Assembly (NCBI GenBank): GCA_026413225.1
Contig: CM048554.1
Location: forward strand, 51,573,963-51,637,962
Source: Otis tarda
Taxonomy: Eukaryota > Chordata > Aves > Otidiformes > Otididae
DNA: 64,000 nucleotides
Reading direction: 5' to 3'
Position 1 is the first letter of the stretch. Every line of letters starts with the position of its first letter. Below, piece by piece: positions 27,127 to 39,358 of this stretch. The notes beneath the pieces are model-generated. The model did no database searches. It saw only the letters and a program-made list of their open reading frames with translations, and had not been told where the DNA came from. The position numbers were made by a program, and so were the translations under genes.

Positions 27127-27166
27127 GACTGGGTGCAGTTCCTCAAGACTGAGTGCAGTTCCTCAA
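27127..27166. repeat. 20-bp tandem duplication
   Basis: Two adjacent copies of gactgggtgcagttcctcaa differing by one base (g/a). Confidence 0.95.
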
Positions 27167-30100
27167 AGCTGTGCTCTGGACAGCCAATCCTTCCTCTTCT
27201 CCTCCACATCTCCTCCAGGAATTCATGCTCTTCTCACTCACACATCTGAAGTTTTCTTTATATTAGAGAAGTTATTTCATACCACACAAAATGCCTTTGT
27301 TCTCTCAGCAGTATTTGTTGAGAAGGATGGATTGGATACACATAAAGATCATGGTAGGCATGTGAAAACATACCTAAAATGTAACTTAAGCCTATATTCA
27401 TTTAGAGTAGAGCTCAAGGCTTTTCTATTGTGGCTTTTAGGACTTCATACTTGCTTGCATGATGTCAGTTAATGAAACTATAGCATGGATTTGTGAAAGG
27501 CCACATGTAACAGGTTGTGTCACTAGCTGGGGGTAGTAAACGTTTTGGGTTTCCCAGAATGTATCCTCTCTTTCTGCCTGGAAATGTTCTATGGGTAATA
27601 AAAGGTAATTTTTCCCATTTGTCTGGATAAGTTAGCCTAGAGAAAAGGTAGCTCTCTGGCTGCCAGATGTACAGCAGCCCCAGGCAAGTGTATGTGCAGA
27701 TCACCAGGTGGATGTATTGCTTCATGTAGTGAGTCAGATGGACCCCAAATGCATCAGTTCTGTTGTGGATAGTATATGTGCCACTCCTCTGCTGGGAAAT
27801 CTGAAACAGAAATATTGTAGCCCTATTAGCTAAAAGTCCTTGGGTTTACACTATATTGTAGAATAGCAGTGACATCCTACACTTTTTCTTCTTAAAATAC
27901 TTGTGCCTGATTTTCTACTTTGCCAGCATCTCCCTTCTGCTTGAAACTCTCGGGCTCATCGCTCTCTGTTGCAACAAGTTTGATGCTGGGCTGATAAGTA
28001 TTAGATTTAGGAGATCTCAAGAGTGGGAAAATCCCAGCCCATGTGTTGAGGAGTAAGGGGGTTCTGATAGTGTGTTGCTGCTGGGATGGTTCGTACAGCA
28101 TCACCTAATGAACTCCATCAATTTTTGGCTGTCTGAACAGCCTGAAGTGGCTGGGAACCAGGCCAGTGGCCGAACCACTGAAGGCTTGAGGGGTGGATCA
28201 GCCACATGTGCTCCCCACCTCTTCGCTGAATGAAAAACAGGTCAGATGTTGATCCATAGTTTCTGTATCTATGGAGATGGAGTCGGTCTGTGGAATCTGT
28301 GATTCTATCTACAAGACTTCTCCGGTATGTTTTATGTATTGCCATAAAATGATTTAACTTGTATTCCTAGTTTTGATCACAAACTCACCAGTAAGCAACT
28401 GGCTAAGCATATGGAAGTGGTGGCTCTGGCGACACATAAAAGCAGACAAATGCAGAATGGGCATTAGAGCTGCAGAAAAGGAGGCCTAAGAGGTGATGTC
28501 AGAAGAAGTTTTTTATGCTTTACTGTGACTGTAAGTTCACCCAGCAGAGTGAAGGAAAGTGCCCGTTGTCACACTGTCTTGCAGCTGCTGTAACAAACTG
28601 GTGAAATCTCCTCGTCCTGCCCTACACAGTTCAGCTATGTTATCACTGCTCTGTGCTTTTTCCAGTGAAATACAGTAAGTGGTTCTTTTCTTCAAAGCAA
28701 CACAGAGCCACAGAATCTACCCAGCTTTGTTATCAGATGATTTCTCTGAAGCCGTAGATCAGCCTCCCAAATCTTCTGTGTGCACCAGGAGCTAAATGAG
28801 CTAACCTTCTGTCAAGCAGCAAATTCTAGGACATTTTTTCCACTTTTGCAAACATTAGTCTGTTTAAGTGAATCAAGTACTTAACATGGCATGCTGAGGA
28901 GGAACCCTGGGGAAAAACTAGTGAGCTCATAGTCCAAAACTGATGCAGTCATAGTACTCAAAGAAAAAGAAAGAAAAAAAGCACTCAAATTTTCCACTAT
29001 GATAAAACCAGAAGCAAGCACTAGAATAAGCAGGTTTTGACATCCATTGTTCAGTGTCATTAGAGTGTCATTTTTCCTATATAGCAGAACAGTGGTTAAT
29101 TCATAGCTCTCGGGATCTTTTTTCAAGCATAAATCACTACAGGAGGTTTTTTTTCCCCCTATATCAATCAGTGGTTTGTAAAAATCTGCAGGGAGAAATA
29201 AACCATACCAGCTGGCAAGTAGTTTTAGTGGCATTTAAAACAACTGTGGTAGTTATAAACAGTAAACAAAACATAGTAACCAATTTAAACACTAGAGATT
29301 GTTGTAGCATAGAAGCATAAATCATTAACTTAATAATTTCAGCAGCAGTGACTCAAATACAAAATTAAGCCAACAGTACCCCCTGTGGCAATAATGAAGT
29401 ACTGTATTTCGTACAGAAAACAACTGACACAATTTGTGGTTGCAGCTTGGAAATCCTCTGAAGCTGATCCTTGGAAGAGAGATCTCCAAGCAGCTTTAGC
29501 ATGAAGTACTCCTATAAGGAATTATATTCCAGGCATATTTTCATAAACACAACCCAGAGCCAATGAGCAATGGAGATGAGGTCAGAGGTATTTAAGGAAG
29601 AGATGCGCACATACGAATGTGATGGCACATTGCTCCTGGGATTTAGGCTTTTCTGTGTTTTTAGATAACATTACCGGCTATTTTTCTGAAGGACCTAGTG
29701 ACACATCAGTGTTATGAAGTAGGAGATTAAAACACAGAAGGGTCTGAAGATGCAGTGTTCACTCTGGCTAAACTCCTATTACGGTAGGACTGAAGGGTTC
29801 AGTTCCAAATATCCCAGCTGGCCATTTACGAAACACTGAAGCATATCTGAAATGAAACTACACTCTCCTCCCCTCAGCCAAATCCATCTTACATCTTTTC
29901 ATACTGCCTGGAAATGAAGCTTAGAGTGACTAGGCTTCTCTCTAGGCATTAGTCATGGGTTGAAAGTTAGGTGGCTGAATCTCAGCTTAAAGTCTCCTCA
30001 ATTTTCCAAGAAAATTGCTGGACTTCTAGGATATAGGAATGCTGCTCAGTCTTTTTTTTAATAATAATTTTAAGATTTTGATATCTTTTCAAAGAGTTGA

Positions 30101-30333
30101 GAAAATCCAAATATTGCTGTCAGAGTTCGTATGGAATACAATTCGCTTTCACCTTCTTTTCTTTCTTATTTCTCTGCTATTAGTCCTTCCAGTACAGCAT
30201 TTTGGGGATGGGCACAAATCATATATTTCTGATGTTAGATGATATACAGGGGGAAAAAAAATTTCATGTGATAATTTCATTTCGGAAGTGCCTTTTAATC
30301 AAGGATCTTGGAATTCTTGTTCCAGACATCAGG

Positions 30334-30361
30334 ATTTCTACATATGAAAATATGTAGAAAT
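30334..30361. repeat. Perfect 12-bp hairpin, GAAA loop
   Basis: Arms ATTTCTACATAT (30334-30345) and ATATGTAGAAAT (30350-30361) are exactly complementary around a 4-nt GAAA loop. Function unknown. Confidence 0.85.
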
Positions 30362-33300
30362 TTAGTCTCGGCTTTGGTCAAAGCTCAGGCAGAAAGAAGT
30401 AGGAAATATCACTTCTGAAGCACAAGAAATTTTCAGATGGAAGAAACAGAGACAATATGGGTCCCTCTTCACCTTTCAAATAGCTGATGCAGTACTACAA
30501 ACTTGACTGCTATTTTTAGCTTTAAAAGAAAGCACATATAATAGGGTTTATTTATGACATATTTAAATGTTAAAAAATATAAAACCAGAAAAATGTAAAC
30601 ATTCAATCAGGAAAAGAAAAGACAATTGAATGCTATTACAATGGGAATCAGATGGAAGATCTGATCTTCTTTTCCACATTATTAACATATGTCCCAATGT
30701 AAGTGCTGTCTTATTCTCTTTGCTTCAGTGCCTAAGAATACTATTTATATGGTACAAGCCTTGTAGAGTATAAAATAAGGTAATAGCCAGTGTCCCAGTG
30801 AAGTTGTAATCTAAGACAAGAAATTAAAAATTGAATCAGTGATGCAGGGACACCTTTCACTTACATATGTACACTAACAATTCTTCAGTAAATACTCGAG
30901 TATACTGGTTTTCCTCATAGAAATCACTTGAGTCAAACCTATCTTCCTCAGCTGTCCTTTGTGAACTTGCAGGGTGGTGATCTGTAATTTCTGTCTTGTC
31001 CCCTTTTTAACACAACAAGATTTTTGCTCTCTAAGTATGTGTCATGACACACATTAATGCTCACAAGAAATACAAAGTCCTTCCCTATACACTAGGGAAA
31101 ACACAGACTGAGAAGTAAGGGACTGATTGCAAACATTCCTGAATGTGAACCCAGACTATTGACTCAGGCCTACATATCACATGTAATGTATACATTAGCA
31201 AATAAAGGTGATGAAAGGAATTTGCAGAAATGACAGGCTACAGTGCTGCATACTCCAGGACATTTCTCCAATTTCTAAGACTGAATCTTAAAAAAAAATC
31301 ATTTAAGAAAGAATCATTATCTGCAATGGTTTAAACAGTATTAGCTTATCCCCTTGTCTGAAAGCCCTGAACAATATGAGGCCTTTTTCTCAGTGTATCA
31401 GAGAAGAGAAGATGCAGCAAAGTGCTGCTACTGCTGGTAAGCAATCTGGATAATTTATCTGAGCAACCAGCAGAAACTGAGTCAAGCCTCAATTATCTGA
31501 AAGCCTTCCTCCTGGGACAGCCTTCTGAGAGTTAAAAGTACAGAACAAGGAAAAGAGAAGAGATTCAGGATGGACACTGTGAAGCTTGAAAGGCACATTT
31601 CTGTCAGGATAGCAGGCAATGGAAAAGCTGAATTCTCAAACCTGTGACAAAGCCATCACATACACAGGTGATACAACTGCCCTGAGCCCACAGAGTAGAG
31701 GAGATGATTAACTGTGATGGGAAAGTGCCGATGGCAAATGGGACCCAGGACTCCTGCCAATAAGCCTAACCTAAACATTTGTTAAGGCCTGAGGAGTCAT
31801 TACGTTTCCTATTAAAAAGTAGCAGGCAGTATTCTCTATGTATTGACCAGTAACTCCATCAAATGGGGAAGGGGTACTTTGGCTTTTTGGGTAGCTTTAA
31901 GATAGTGTCATTTACGTACTAATAGGTAACAGAGCAGAATCCTTTGGCCTGAATGTTCCAGATTCTCAGGTCACCTTTCAGGGTGATCATTCAAATTTAT
32001 ATCAATTTAATACCATTTACAGTGTAACCAATTGCTGTATACATTACCAGTTGTCTCTAAATCTGAACTGTATGCAAGCTGTGGGAGCAAGACATGCCAG
32101 ACTTTGAAATGGATGAATCCAGTTCATAAACAAACACCTATCCATCATGTCTAGCAATAACATGTACAAAAAATATCAAGTACCTCGCCTGGACTGAGAT
32201 TTTCCCCTTTCAGATGCGCCCTTGTGTTTGCTTTATTTCTGAAGCAGCATGAGCCAAGAAAATCCTGACAATGGCCAGCTATCATTGCTGTGTAGCCAAA
32301 CTGAGGATTAATAACACATTTAGCCAAAAGGAGAAGGTTTAAGGATATTTCCCAGCTGAAATATTTTTCAGGTATAAAATACTGCTATAGATCTTTACAC
32401 ACTGAAGGATTCTGAATCACTCACTAGGAAAAATCCCATCACCAAGAAGAATCTTTGGAGAAGACTGAAAACTAAATAGATAACCCATCCAATTACTCAG
32501 CTCTAGCTACTAGTAAAAAGCTGCTTGAGAGGAAAAGGTGGTTTGTGTAGCTTTGCACTGGACAATACATCCTGGGTTTGCTTTTTTTTTAGCTCAAGAC
32601 TATTAGAATCACTGGTTATCCAAAAAATTGTAGATATTGGCCAAGACTCCAGCTGTGATCCCCTTAGGAGACTGTGGGAGGAATGAATGCTCCACAAGCG
32701 AGTGCCCCATCACAGGGTACACCCTGGCCTCCTGGAGTAAGTGGGGCTTTTTCACTAGTGAAGGCTGTCCATTTTTCACAATAGAAGCCAGTTCAGACCC
32801 CAAAGCCATCGCTAGCTAGCACTAAGGTAGCCCACTATTTACTTACAGGCATGCATTAAAAGAAAATGCTAAGAACTTTCTTGAATTCACAGGTTTATAA
32901 AGCACTATAAAATAAAGACTTCCCTTCAAAATGTAGGCTAATGCTGACCACACAAAACTAAGGAGGCCTTGTTTTGCTGTACATAGGCAGCAAACATCTT
33001 CCAACGCTGGGTCTAGTGTAATAGACATCTTTGCTAGAAAATAATTAGGTTGTTAAGTGTGAGTCAAATGTCACTTACGTTATGAACAGTGCATGTCTGT
33101 GTGATGAAGAAATGCTGACTACGTATGAGTTCAGCCACTTAACTAAATTTTCAGCCAAAACTGCTAGAAGTTACTTAATATGTGTGAACAACATAAACTG
33201 TAAACAAAACTAAAGAGGGAATTTTGGTCCCTGAAATACACCCTTTTCAGTCCCAGAGATTATTAAATCAGCAAGTTAGCTCTATCATTAGTCTCTCTTG

Positions 33301-36099
33301 GACGAAAGTGGTCTATTTGTGTCCAAGTCATTGTGACAAATAAATAATATGGAATAATATTGTAATAAACAAAGTTGTAGGGTTGCAGGCAACACTGCAA
33401 AGGTGTGGTAGGTGGCACATTGCTGTTATTCAGCTCCTATTAAAAAAAATATCAAACATCTTTAAAAAGACACATTGGAAACATTGTGTGAGATACTCAC
33501 CAAAATGGAAAACAAAATGAGGTAAAACCACAAAGTTGGTACAAGACAAGATGCGACATATCTTCATTTATCCAGTTCCTTATGAATTCCCACAAATCAT
33601 TTTAATTTACCTTCAGAAATTCACAAATGCACTCAATGTGCCATAGTACTTAGTCACTATGACAGCATACAGAACAGGAAACAAGTCACTGTTCTGTAAG
33701 CACCCTACTGAAAGCACATCCACGTTTCTCTTCCAAAATCTCGTCCAGGATGACATCTCACTGCAAAATAGTTGTCATTATCTTCCTGCTCCTCTTCATT
33801 TTTCAAAAGAGAATGTAAAGAAAATGTCACTTAAGCTGGTCAGTCTACTTTATGGTAACTCTGCTGGTGAACTCCTAGTAAGCTACTAGTAAGGATCTTT
33901 GCAAGCTAGATTTTATCTTAATTGCCAAAAATATTATTGTGATCATCTGGAAACAGAGCTCACCACTAGAAAGCGCTAAACCAAACCTGATTGCAATTAA
34001 TATGCTGTCATTTTTTTGGTCTCACGAACACTCTGTTGCAATGTGGCCCTCTTATGCACATCAATCCATCAACCTGACTGGATTGTTTCTACTGTAACTC
34101 CAAGCATCTCACTAAAATTCATACAACCCATATTATATATCTATAACAGATAAAACCTGCTATTTTAATGGCACATACAGAACAAAACTCCACAACCCAT
34201 GTGTGCTTAAAGTGATAAAGAAAAATGTGACTATTGATGCTTCCAGGATAATTAGAAGTTAAATAATTTAATTTGCCAAAATTACCTTAACAGGAGCCTT
34301 GTACTTTCTTATAATTTGAAAAAGATGAGCTTGCTGTCTTTCCTTCCTACACTTACAGCTTATAGCCAAAATTCAGTGACAACAGCGTCATGAATTCTAC
34401 TGTAAAGCATATTTAAGGTCAGAAATCCAGTATTTCTAACGTGTTTGAACTCTGTGAGTAACCAATAAAGTAAAACATAAAACTCTTCCAGGCCAAGAAA
34501 AGCTATTTGCGATCACTATTTACTACTCCAAAATAAAGTGAAAAAAAAAAATTCTCTGTATAAAAATGCAGTGACAAGCCCTAAGTACAGAGATGACTTC
34601 AGCATAATCTTTGAAGATCCTACATGAGACCAGGAATAACTAAAAATAAGCATATACTCAATACTTAGTGTTACCTTTTGACGCTGTTTTGGAATGTCAG
34701 ATATGCCCAATACAAGTAGAACGGAAAAACAAAATTGCATCTAGTGGTGTTAGAGGCAACAATTTTCTTGAGCACCACAATCCACATGCTTAAACACTCA
34801 GCATTTCTAACTTGCCTTCTCTGTTAAAACATTGAAATACTTCCCAAATATACGATGAAATCATGTATTGGCAACATCCAGGTATGTTTACAATAGCGTT
34901 TGCATTGACGTGGCATCTGGCAGTGCTCATCAAAGTCAGACCCCATAAAAAGTACTATTCAAAAAAGAGAAAAAAATTGTATCAAACTAAGACAAGATGC
35001 CATAAGAGCATAAACACAATGGTACAGCCAAGATGAGAGAAGTAGTGCGAGAATCTGCTTTTACAGGATCACTGAATGTCTACAGGTAAAGAGGGGCAAT
35101 CTGTACCATCCTCCGCAGCTATATCTTTGTACTGGAGCCTGATGTCTAGAAAGGGAGACAGACAGTTGTTTTTTTCAAAGGAAGTGACTTTTTTAAAGGA
35201 AAAGCAGTGACTTATGTATTTCATGATATTAATTTTTCGTCTCTGACAAAATAAGGTATATTGATGATGTAAATATTCTGTGGGTGTTTATATTGTGAAT
35301 CAGAATAGTAGAGTACTTTGAGACAGTCTAAGCAACAGTAGATTGCCCTACAGTTCTTTAAGAAACAAATCTTGAGCTTAAATCACTGCTTATCTCTTGC
35401 ATGATTTATCTATTCCATGGAACTGGAATTACTCCACAGAATTATGCCTTGTAATTGCAATGAGAAGCAGTATGCAAACTTTATCCAAATATTTACAAAA
35501 GGCTTATTTGTTCTTTAGTTTCTATCATACTCTCCAGCCTTCTTTAATGTGACACTATAATGATCCATGGTGTTACTAAGACAAGGCAACCGTGTTTGTG
35601 ATATCTTAATATGACTAATGGCTACACCATCCTTGAAATGGATATTTTATGTAATTGAGAAGAACTGGCAGGGACCGTATTGTTCAGAGCTCATGAAAAC
35701 TTCCTCCTTGAAGTCACTCCCCAGTTCAAATCTACTCCAGGCAGATCCTGACTAATATTTAAAAGCATAAAGTCAACAGAGGGTCTGACATGATCTTCAG
35801 AGAACTGATAATGGCAATACTGATCTCAAATGTAATGTTGTCTGCCAGGCAGTCCTCTTCCTTCAGATCTGTTTCCATATGTCAGTTTCAACTTGCACAA
35901 ACACGGGACACAGGGTTTATCAGCACTGCTAGATTTGGTGTCTCTGCATGTTCCCTTGTATCAAGCAGGGATGTTTAGAGTTGTTTGAGAACATCAGCCA
36001 AATACCCCACACCAGGGAACAGGGAATAATTTTGTAAGTATCATAATACAAAGTGAAGGTATTTTTGCTAATCATTCCCCTCTATTTGGTTTTCTTGAG

Positions 36100-36620
36100 G
36101 GTGCATTTGGAGTACTATGTTCAATTTTGTCCCTTCCTCCATTTAGGAAAGACACTGACAAACTAGAGTGAGTGCAATGGAGAGCCATTTCCAAGACTGT
36201 TAGACTGGAGCACATGAAGAAAAATGAGAAACCAAGGAGATCAGGTTTGTTCAGGCCAGTGAAAAAGAGGCTAAGAAGGGGAATTAATTCTTGCCTGCTA
36301 CTCCCTTATACAAGGGTGATCATGGAAGAGAGCGAGCCAGACTCTTCTGAAGGCACACAGCAACAGGAGAAGAGGCAACAGTCCCAGGTACAGGAAACAA
36401 AATTCTGGCTGGCCATTAGAAAAAAAGTCACAGTGAAGGTAGTGCAACACTGGAAGAGGTGCCCAGAGAAATTGTGAAATCTCCATCCCCAGAGATACTC
36501 AAAATTCAACTCGATGAGGTCCTGAGCAACCTCATCTGATGTTGAGACCTGCTTTGAGCGTGACTAGAGGACTGCCAGAGGTCCCTCCCAGTTACTGATG
36601 TCATTCTATGGGTCTGTGAT
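36100..36620 (+). repeat. CR1 LINE 3' end (plus strand)
   Basis: Sense CR1 tail. It starts in ORF2 with a segment equivalent to the conserved HLEYCVQF stretch (tgcatttggagtactatg), passes through a decayed C terminus (cagactcttctgaaggc; gtgcaacactggaagaggtgcc; agagaaattgtgaaatctcc), then a short 3' UTR (gaggactgccagaggtccc) and ends near attctatgggtctgtgat. The open frame across it is interrupted and inactive. It is a different subfamily from the two minus-strand copies. Confidence 0.88.
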
Positions 36621-38167
36621 AAAGCTACTAAAGTTGTAGAAGCTCCTCCATAGATGTAAAATTAGACACTTCCACCGTTGTGAGAGCAGCCCACTCATGC
36701 TTTACCAGCAGAGATTCTGGTCTGCAGAGCCTGACTTTCTCAGAGGGAGTAAACATCATCTGTTTCCACCAAAGGCTATAAAATATGTCAACCTTTACTA
36801 CTTTGAGGAAATTAACAGCAGGTCCCTGAAGAGTCAAGGACTAGATTTTAAAACTCCTTTCTGGAAGGTACGGAACAGTGAGGATAATTGCAGACACATC
36901 TATGTGTTTAGGTACCCAAAAGCTGTTGCTAAAAGTCCATAGAAAATTAGGCCCTCATTGTTTCATGTGTCTCTTTTGTTAGTAGGTCAGATTTATTTTG
37001 CTATCCCACAGTGCTATATGTGGTGCTGTGTTTATTTTCCAGGTCAAGTAGTTTCATGCACTGGAAATTTAACTTTGAAGAAATAATATGAGAAAAAGAG
37101 ATAATCTTAAATCTACCAAGTTTAAAGGGAAGAGAAAAAAAGTTCAGTTCACATGATTAACTGTCATAAGCACAGTACATACCATCAGAGGTGCCAAAGC
37201 CCAACTTGAAAGGTTTTAAATGTTTCAAGCTGTGCAAGCATGCGTTTCTTCAAACAGGCAGAACTGATTATGATGATCACAGGCAAAACCTTAGTTAAAC
37301 AGAGGATGTGCAATTTTTGTAAATCGTTATACAGTGATTACTAACTATTGAAATAAATGGCTTGAATGTTTATTAGCATTAGAGTCTTTTTTTTCTCCCC
37401 TCTGTATCCCTGGGAAGAATAAGGAATGTTGCAGGTGATGAAGACAATTTTCGTCATCAACAAAGGATAGGCAATGAATTTGGAGAAAATCAAACTTGAT
37501 TGAGTGTTACTCAGCTTTAAAAAAGTTTGGTAAACTTTGGGATAGTTTTAATTTCTGAATAACTCTTTTCTAACAGTTCAGGTGAAAATGCCACAAAACC
37601 ACTATTTTTTTTTAGATTTGTTTTTTACCCTGTTATTACTTAAATATACACATTCTGATCATACTAAGAAGCTGAATGAACATCTGTTCCCCACTGTGTC
37701 AGGAGCTGTACACACTTCTGTACACTCATCATTTTAGATGAATGAATGGAAAGAAGCACAAGAAATGTTGAAAGTAAGGATAAGGTCATGAAATCCATAT
37801 TATAGTTTACTGCTCGCGTTCCTAACTCTAAACAAAACCTTACGCAACTATATATACTTTTGAAAAACATCTTATTTAAACTGGCATAGATCATTGTTTG
37901 TACACTCCTAGATCTTATTTAACTTGCACAAGTGACTAAATTGACAATAATGTATGAAGTAAGCCAAGAGTTTAAACAGAGCTTTGTAAGGGGTCAATCT
38001 TGTCAATTCAAAATTTGAGTTAAACTGGTATTGCTTTAAGATTGTAAAGGTGTATATTATTCTAGCCATGTTGTACTTGTGAAACAGTTAAATGCTCCCA
38101 GCTCACCTCCAAAACACCATTTTTAGCATGCTTAAATCCACTGGAACAAGGAGACGTTCAAACATTA
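36621..38167. other. Intergenic between CR1 and the solo LTR
   Basis: AT-rich, no recognised repeat or gene. Confidence 0.75.
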
Positions 38168-38172
38168 CCCTC
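38168..38172. repeat. Target-site duplication, left copy
   Basis: CCCTC immediately before the LTR start, identical to 39354-39358. The duplication is 5 bp, or 6 bp if the adjoining A shared with the LTR end is counted. Confidence 0.8.
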
Positions 38173-39353
38173 TGTCGTAGTTCAGCCCTGATCAGGACCA
38201 GACTACGCAGTCTCTCTCTCACTCCCCCCACCCTCCGAGAGAACAGGGAGAGAAAATATAAGGAAAAACGGCTCGAGGTTTGAGATAAGGACAGGGAGAA
38301 ATCCTTAAAGTTACCGTCACGGGCAAAACAGACTCGACTTGGGGAAAACTATTCATTTATTACTACAAACAGCAGGATAATGAGACAGAGAACAAGATAA
38401 CCTCCATCCACCCCTCCCTCTTCCAAAACTTAACATTATCTCTACTACCTTCCCCCCCCGAGCGGCACAGGGGGGAAGAGGGAATGGGGGTTGCATTCAG
38501 TTCATCATACGTTGTTTCATGCCGCTGCTTCATGGTCGGGGGAAGAACTCCTCACATTCCTCCCCTGCTCCATCGTGGGGTCCCTCCCACGGGCCACAGT
38601 CCTTCGTGGAACTGCTCCGGCGTGGGTCATCTCTTCCACGGAGTACAGTCTCTCCAGAACAGCTGTCCCAGCGGGCCCTCCACGGGCCACAGCCGCCTTC
38701 AGGCATCCACCTCCCCCAGTACGGGGTCCTTCACGGGCTCCAAGTGGATCTCTGCTCCTCCGTGGACCTCCATGGGCTGCAGGGGGACAACCTGCTCCAC
38801 CATGGTCGTCACCACAGGCTGCAGGGGAATCTTGGCCAGGAGCCGCATTACTCCTCCCCCTCCTTTCTGAACTGACCTTGGCGTCTGCAGCCGTTCCTCA
38901 CTCACAACAGGGTGGTAGATGTCTCTCAGGATCTTTTTACATCTTATTCACTTCTCATCTCCTTTCCACTTCTTGCAGCCGGGCCGGACCAAGTCGGGCC
39001 CAGTCGGCCGCCTGGCAAGAGGCCAGAGGGTGAGGCCTGCAAGGCCCATGAGGCCTGCGCCTCCCCCTCTGTACCTCCGCCCCCGCTCAGCTTCCCATGG
39101 TGTCTGCAGCCGTTCCTCTCAACAGGCTTCTTCACATCTTCTCTTCTCTCTTTTTTTCTCTGTTTTCCCCTTCTTAAATACGTTATCGCAGAGGCGTTAT
39201 CACGGGACATTCTGCTACCAATCGGCTCGACCTTGGCCAGCAGCAGGTCCGCCCTAGGCCTGGCCAAGTCCACTGAACAAAGGGGAGCGACTTCTAGCAG
39301 TTTCCTGCAGAAGCTACCACCTTAGGCCCCCCCTCACTAACAAAACCACGACA
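38173..39353 (-). mobile_element. Solo LTR of an endogenous retrovirus-like element
   Basis: A 1181-bp block with retroviral LTR ends: TGTCGTAGTT at the left and AAAACCACGACA at the right, which are inverted matches (TG...CA). It is flanked by identical CCCTC copies. It resembles an LTR family I recall from many bird genomes (start TGTCGTGGTT; internal 'gacctccatgggctgcagggg'). No gag, pol or env sequence and no second LTR are present, so it is a solo LTR left by recombination. Orientation is inferred as minus because a TATTTAAG box (about 39172-39182) with a CCAAT-type element upstream reads that way, and an AATAAA (38356-38361) lies downstream. The overlapping GC-rich open frames inside are by-products of composition. 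Confidence 0.85.
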
Positions 39354-39358
39354 CCCTC
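39354..39358. repeat. Target-site duplication, right copy
   Basis: CCCTC immediately after the terminal CGACA of the LTR, matching the left flank. The intact duplication shows that both LTR termini are complete. Confidence 0.8.

Larger units (their letters stand above)
21710..36099. other. Intergenic, no gene seen
   Basis: Long AT-rich stretch with homopolymer runs (22316, 22761), a 20-bp tandem duplication (27127) and a hairpin (30334). The frame at 27050-27472 (140 codons) spans that duplication and shows no recognisable domain. Confidence 0.75.

Noticed and set aside
27050-27472. 140-codon plus-strand frame
   Set aside because: No recognisable domain, atypical composition, and it contains a 20-bp tandem duplication that is not a multiple of three.
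36172-36477. 101-codon frame
   Set aside because: It is decayed CR1 ORF2 3' sequence, not an independent gene.
38484-39325. Overlapping open frames of 100-180 codons on both strands
   Set aside because: They lie wholly inside the solo LTR, whose GC-rich sequence has few stops; no coding similarity seen.
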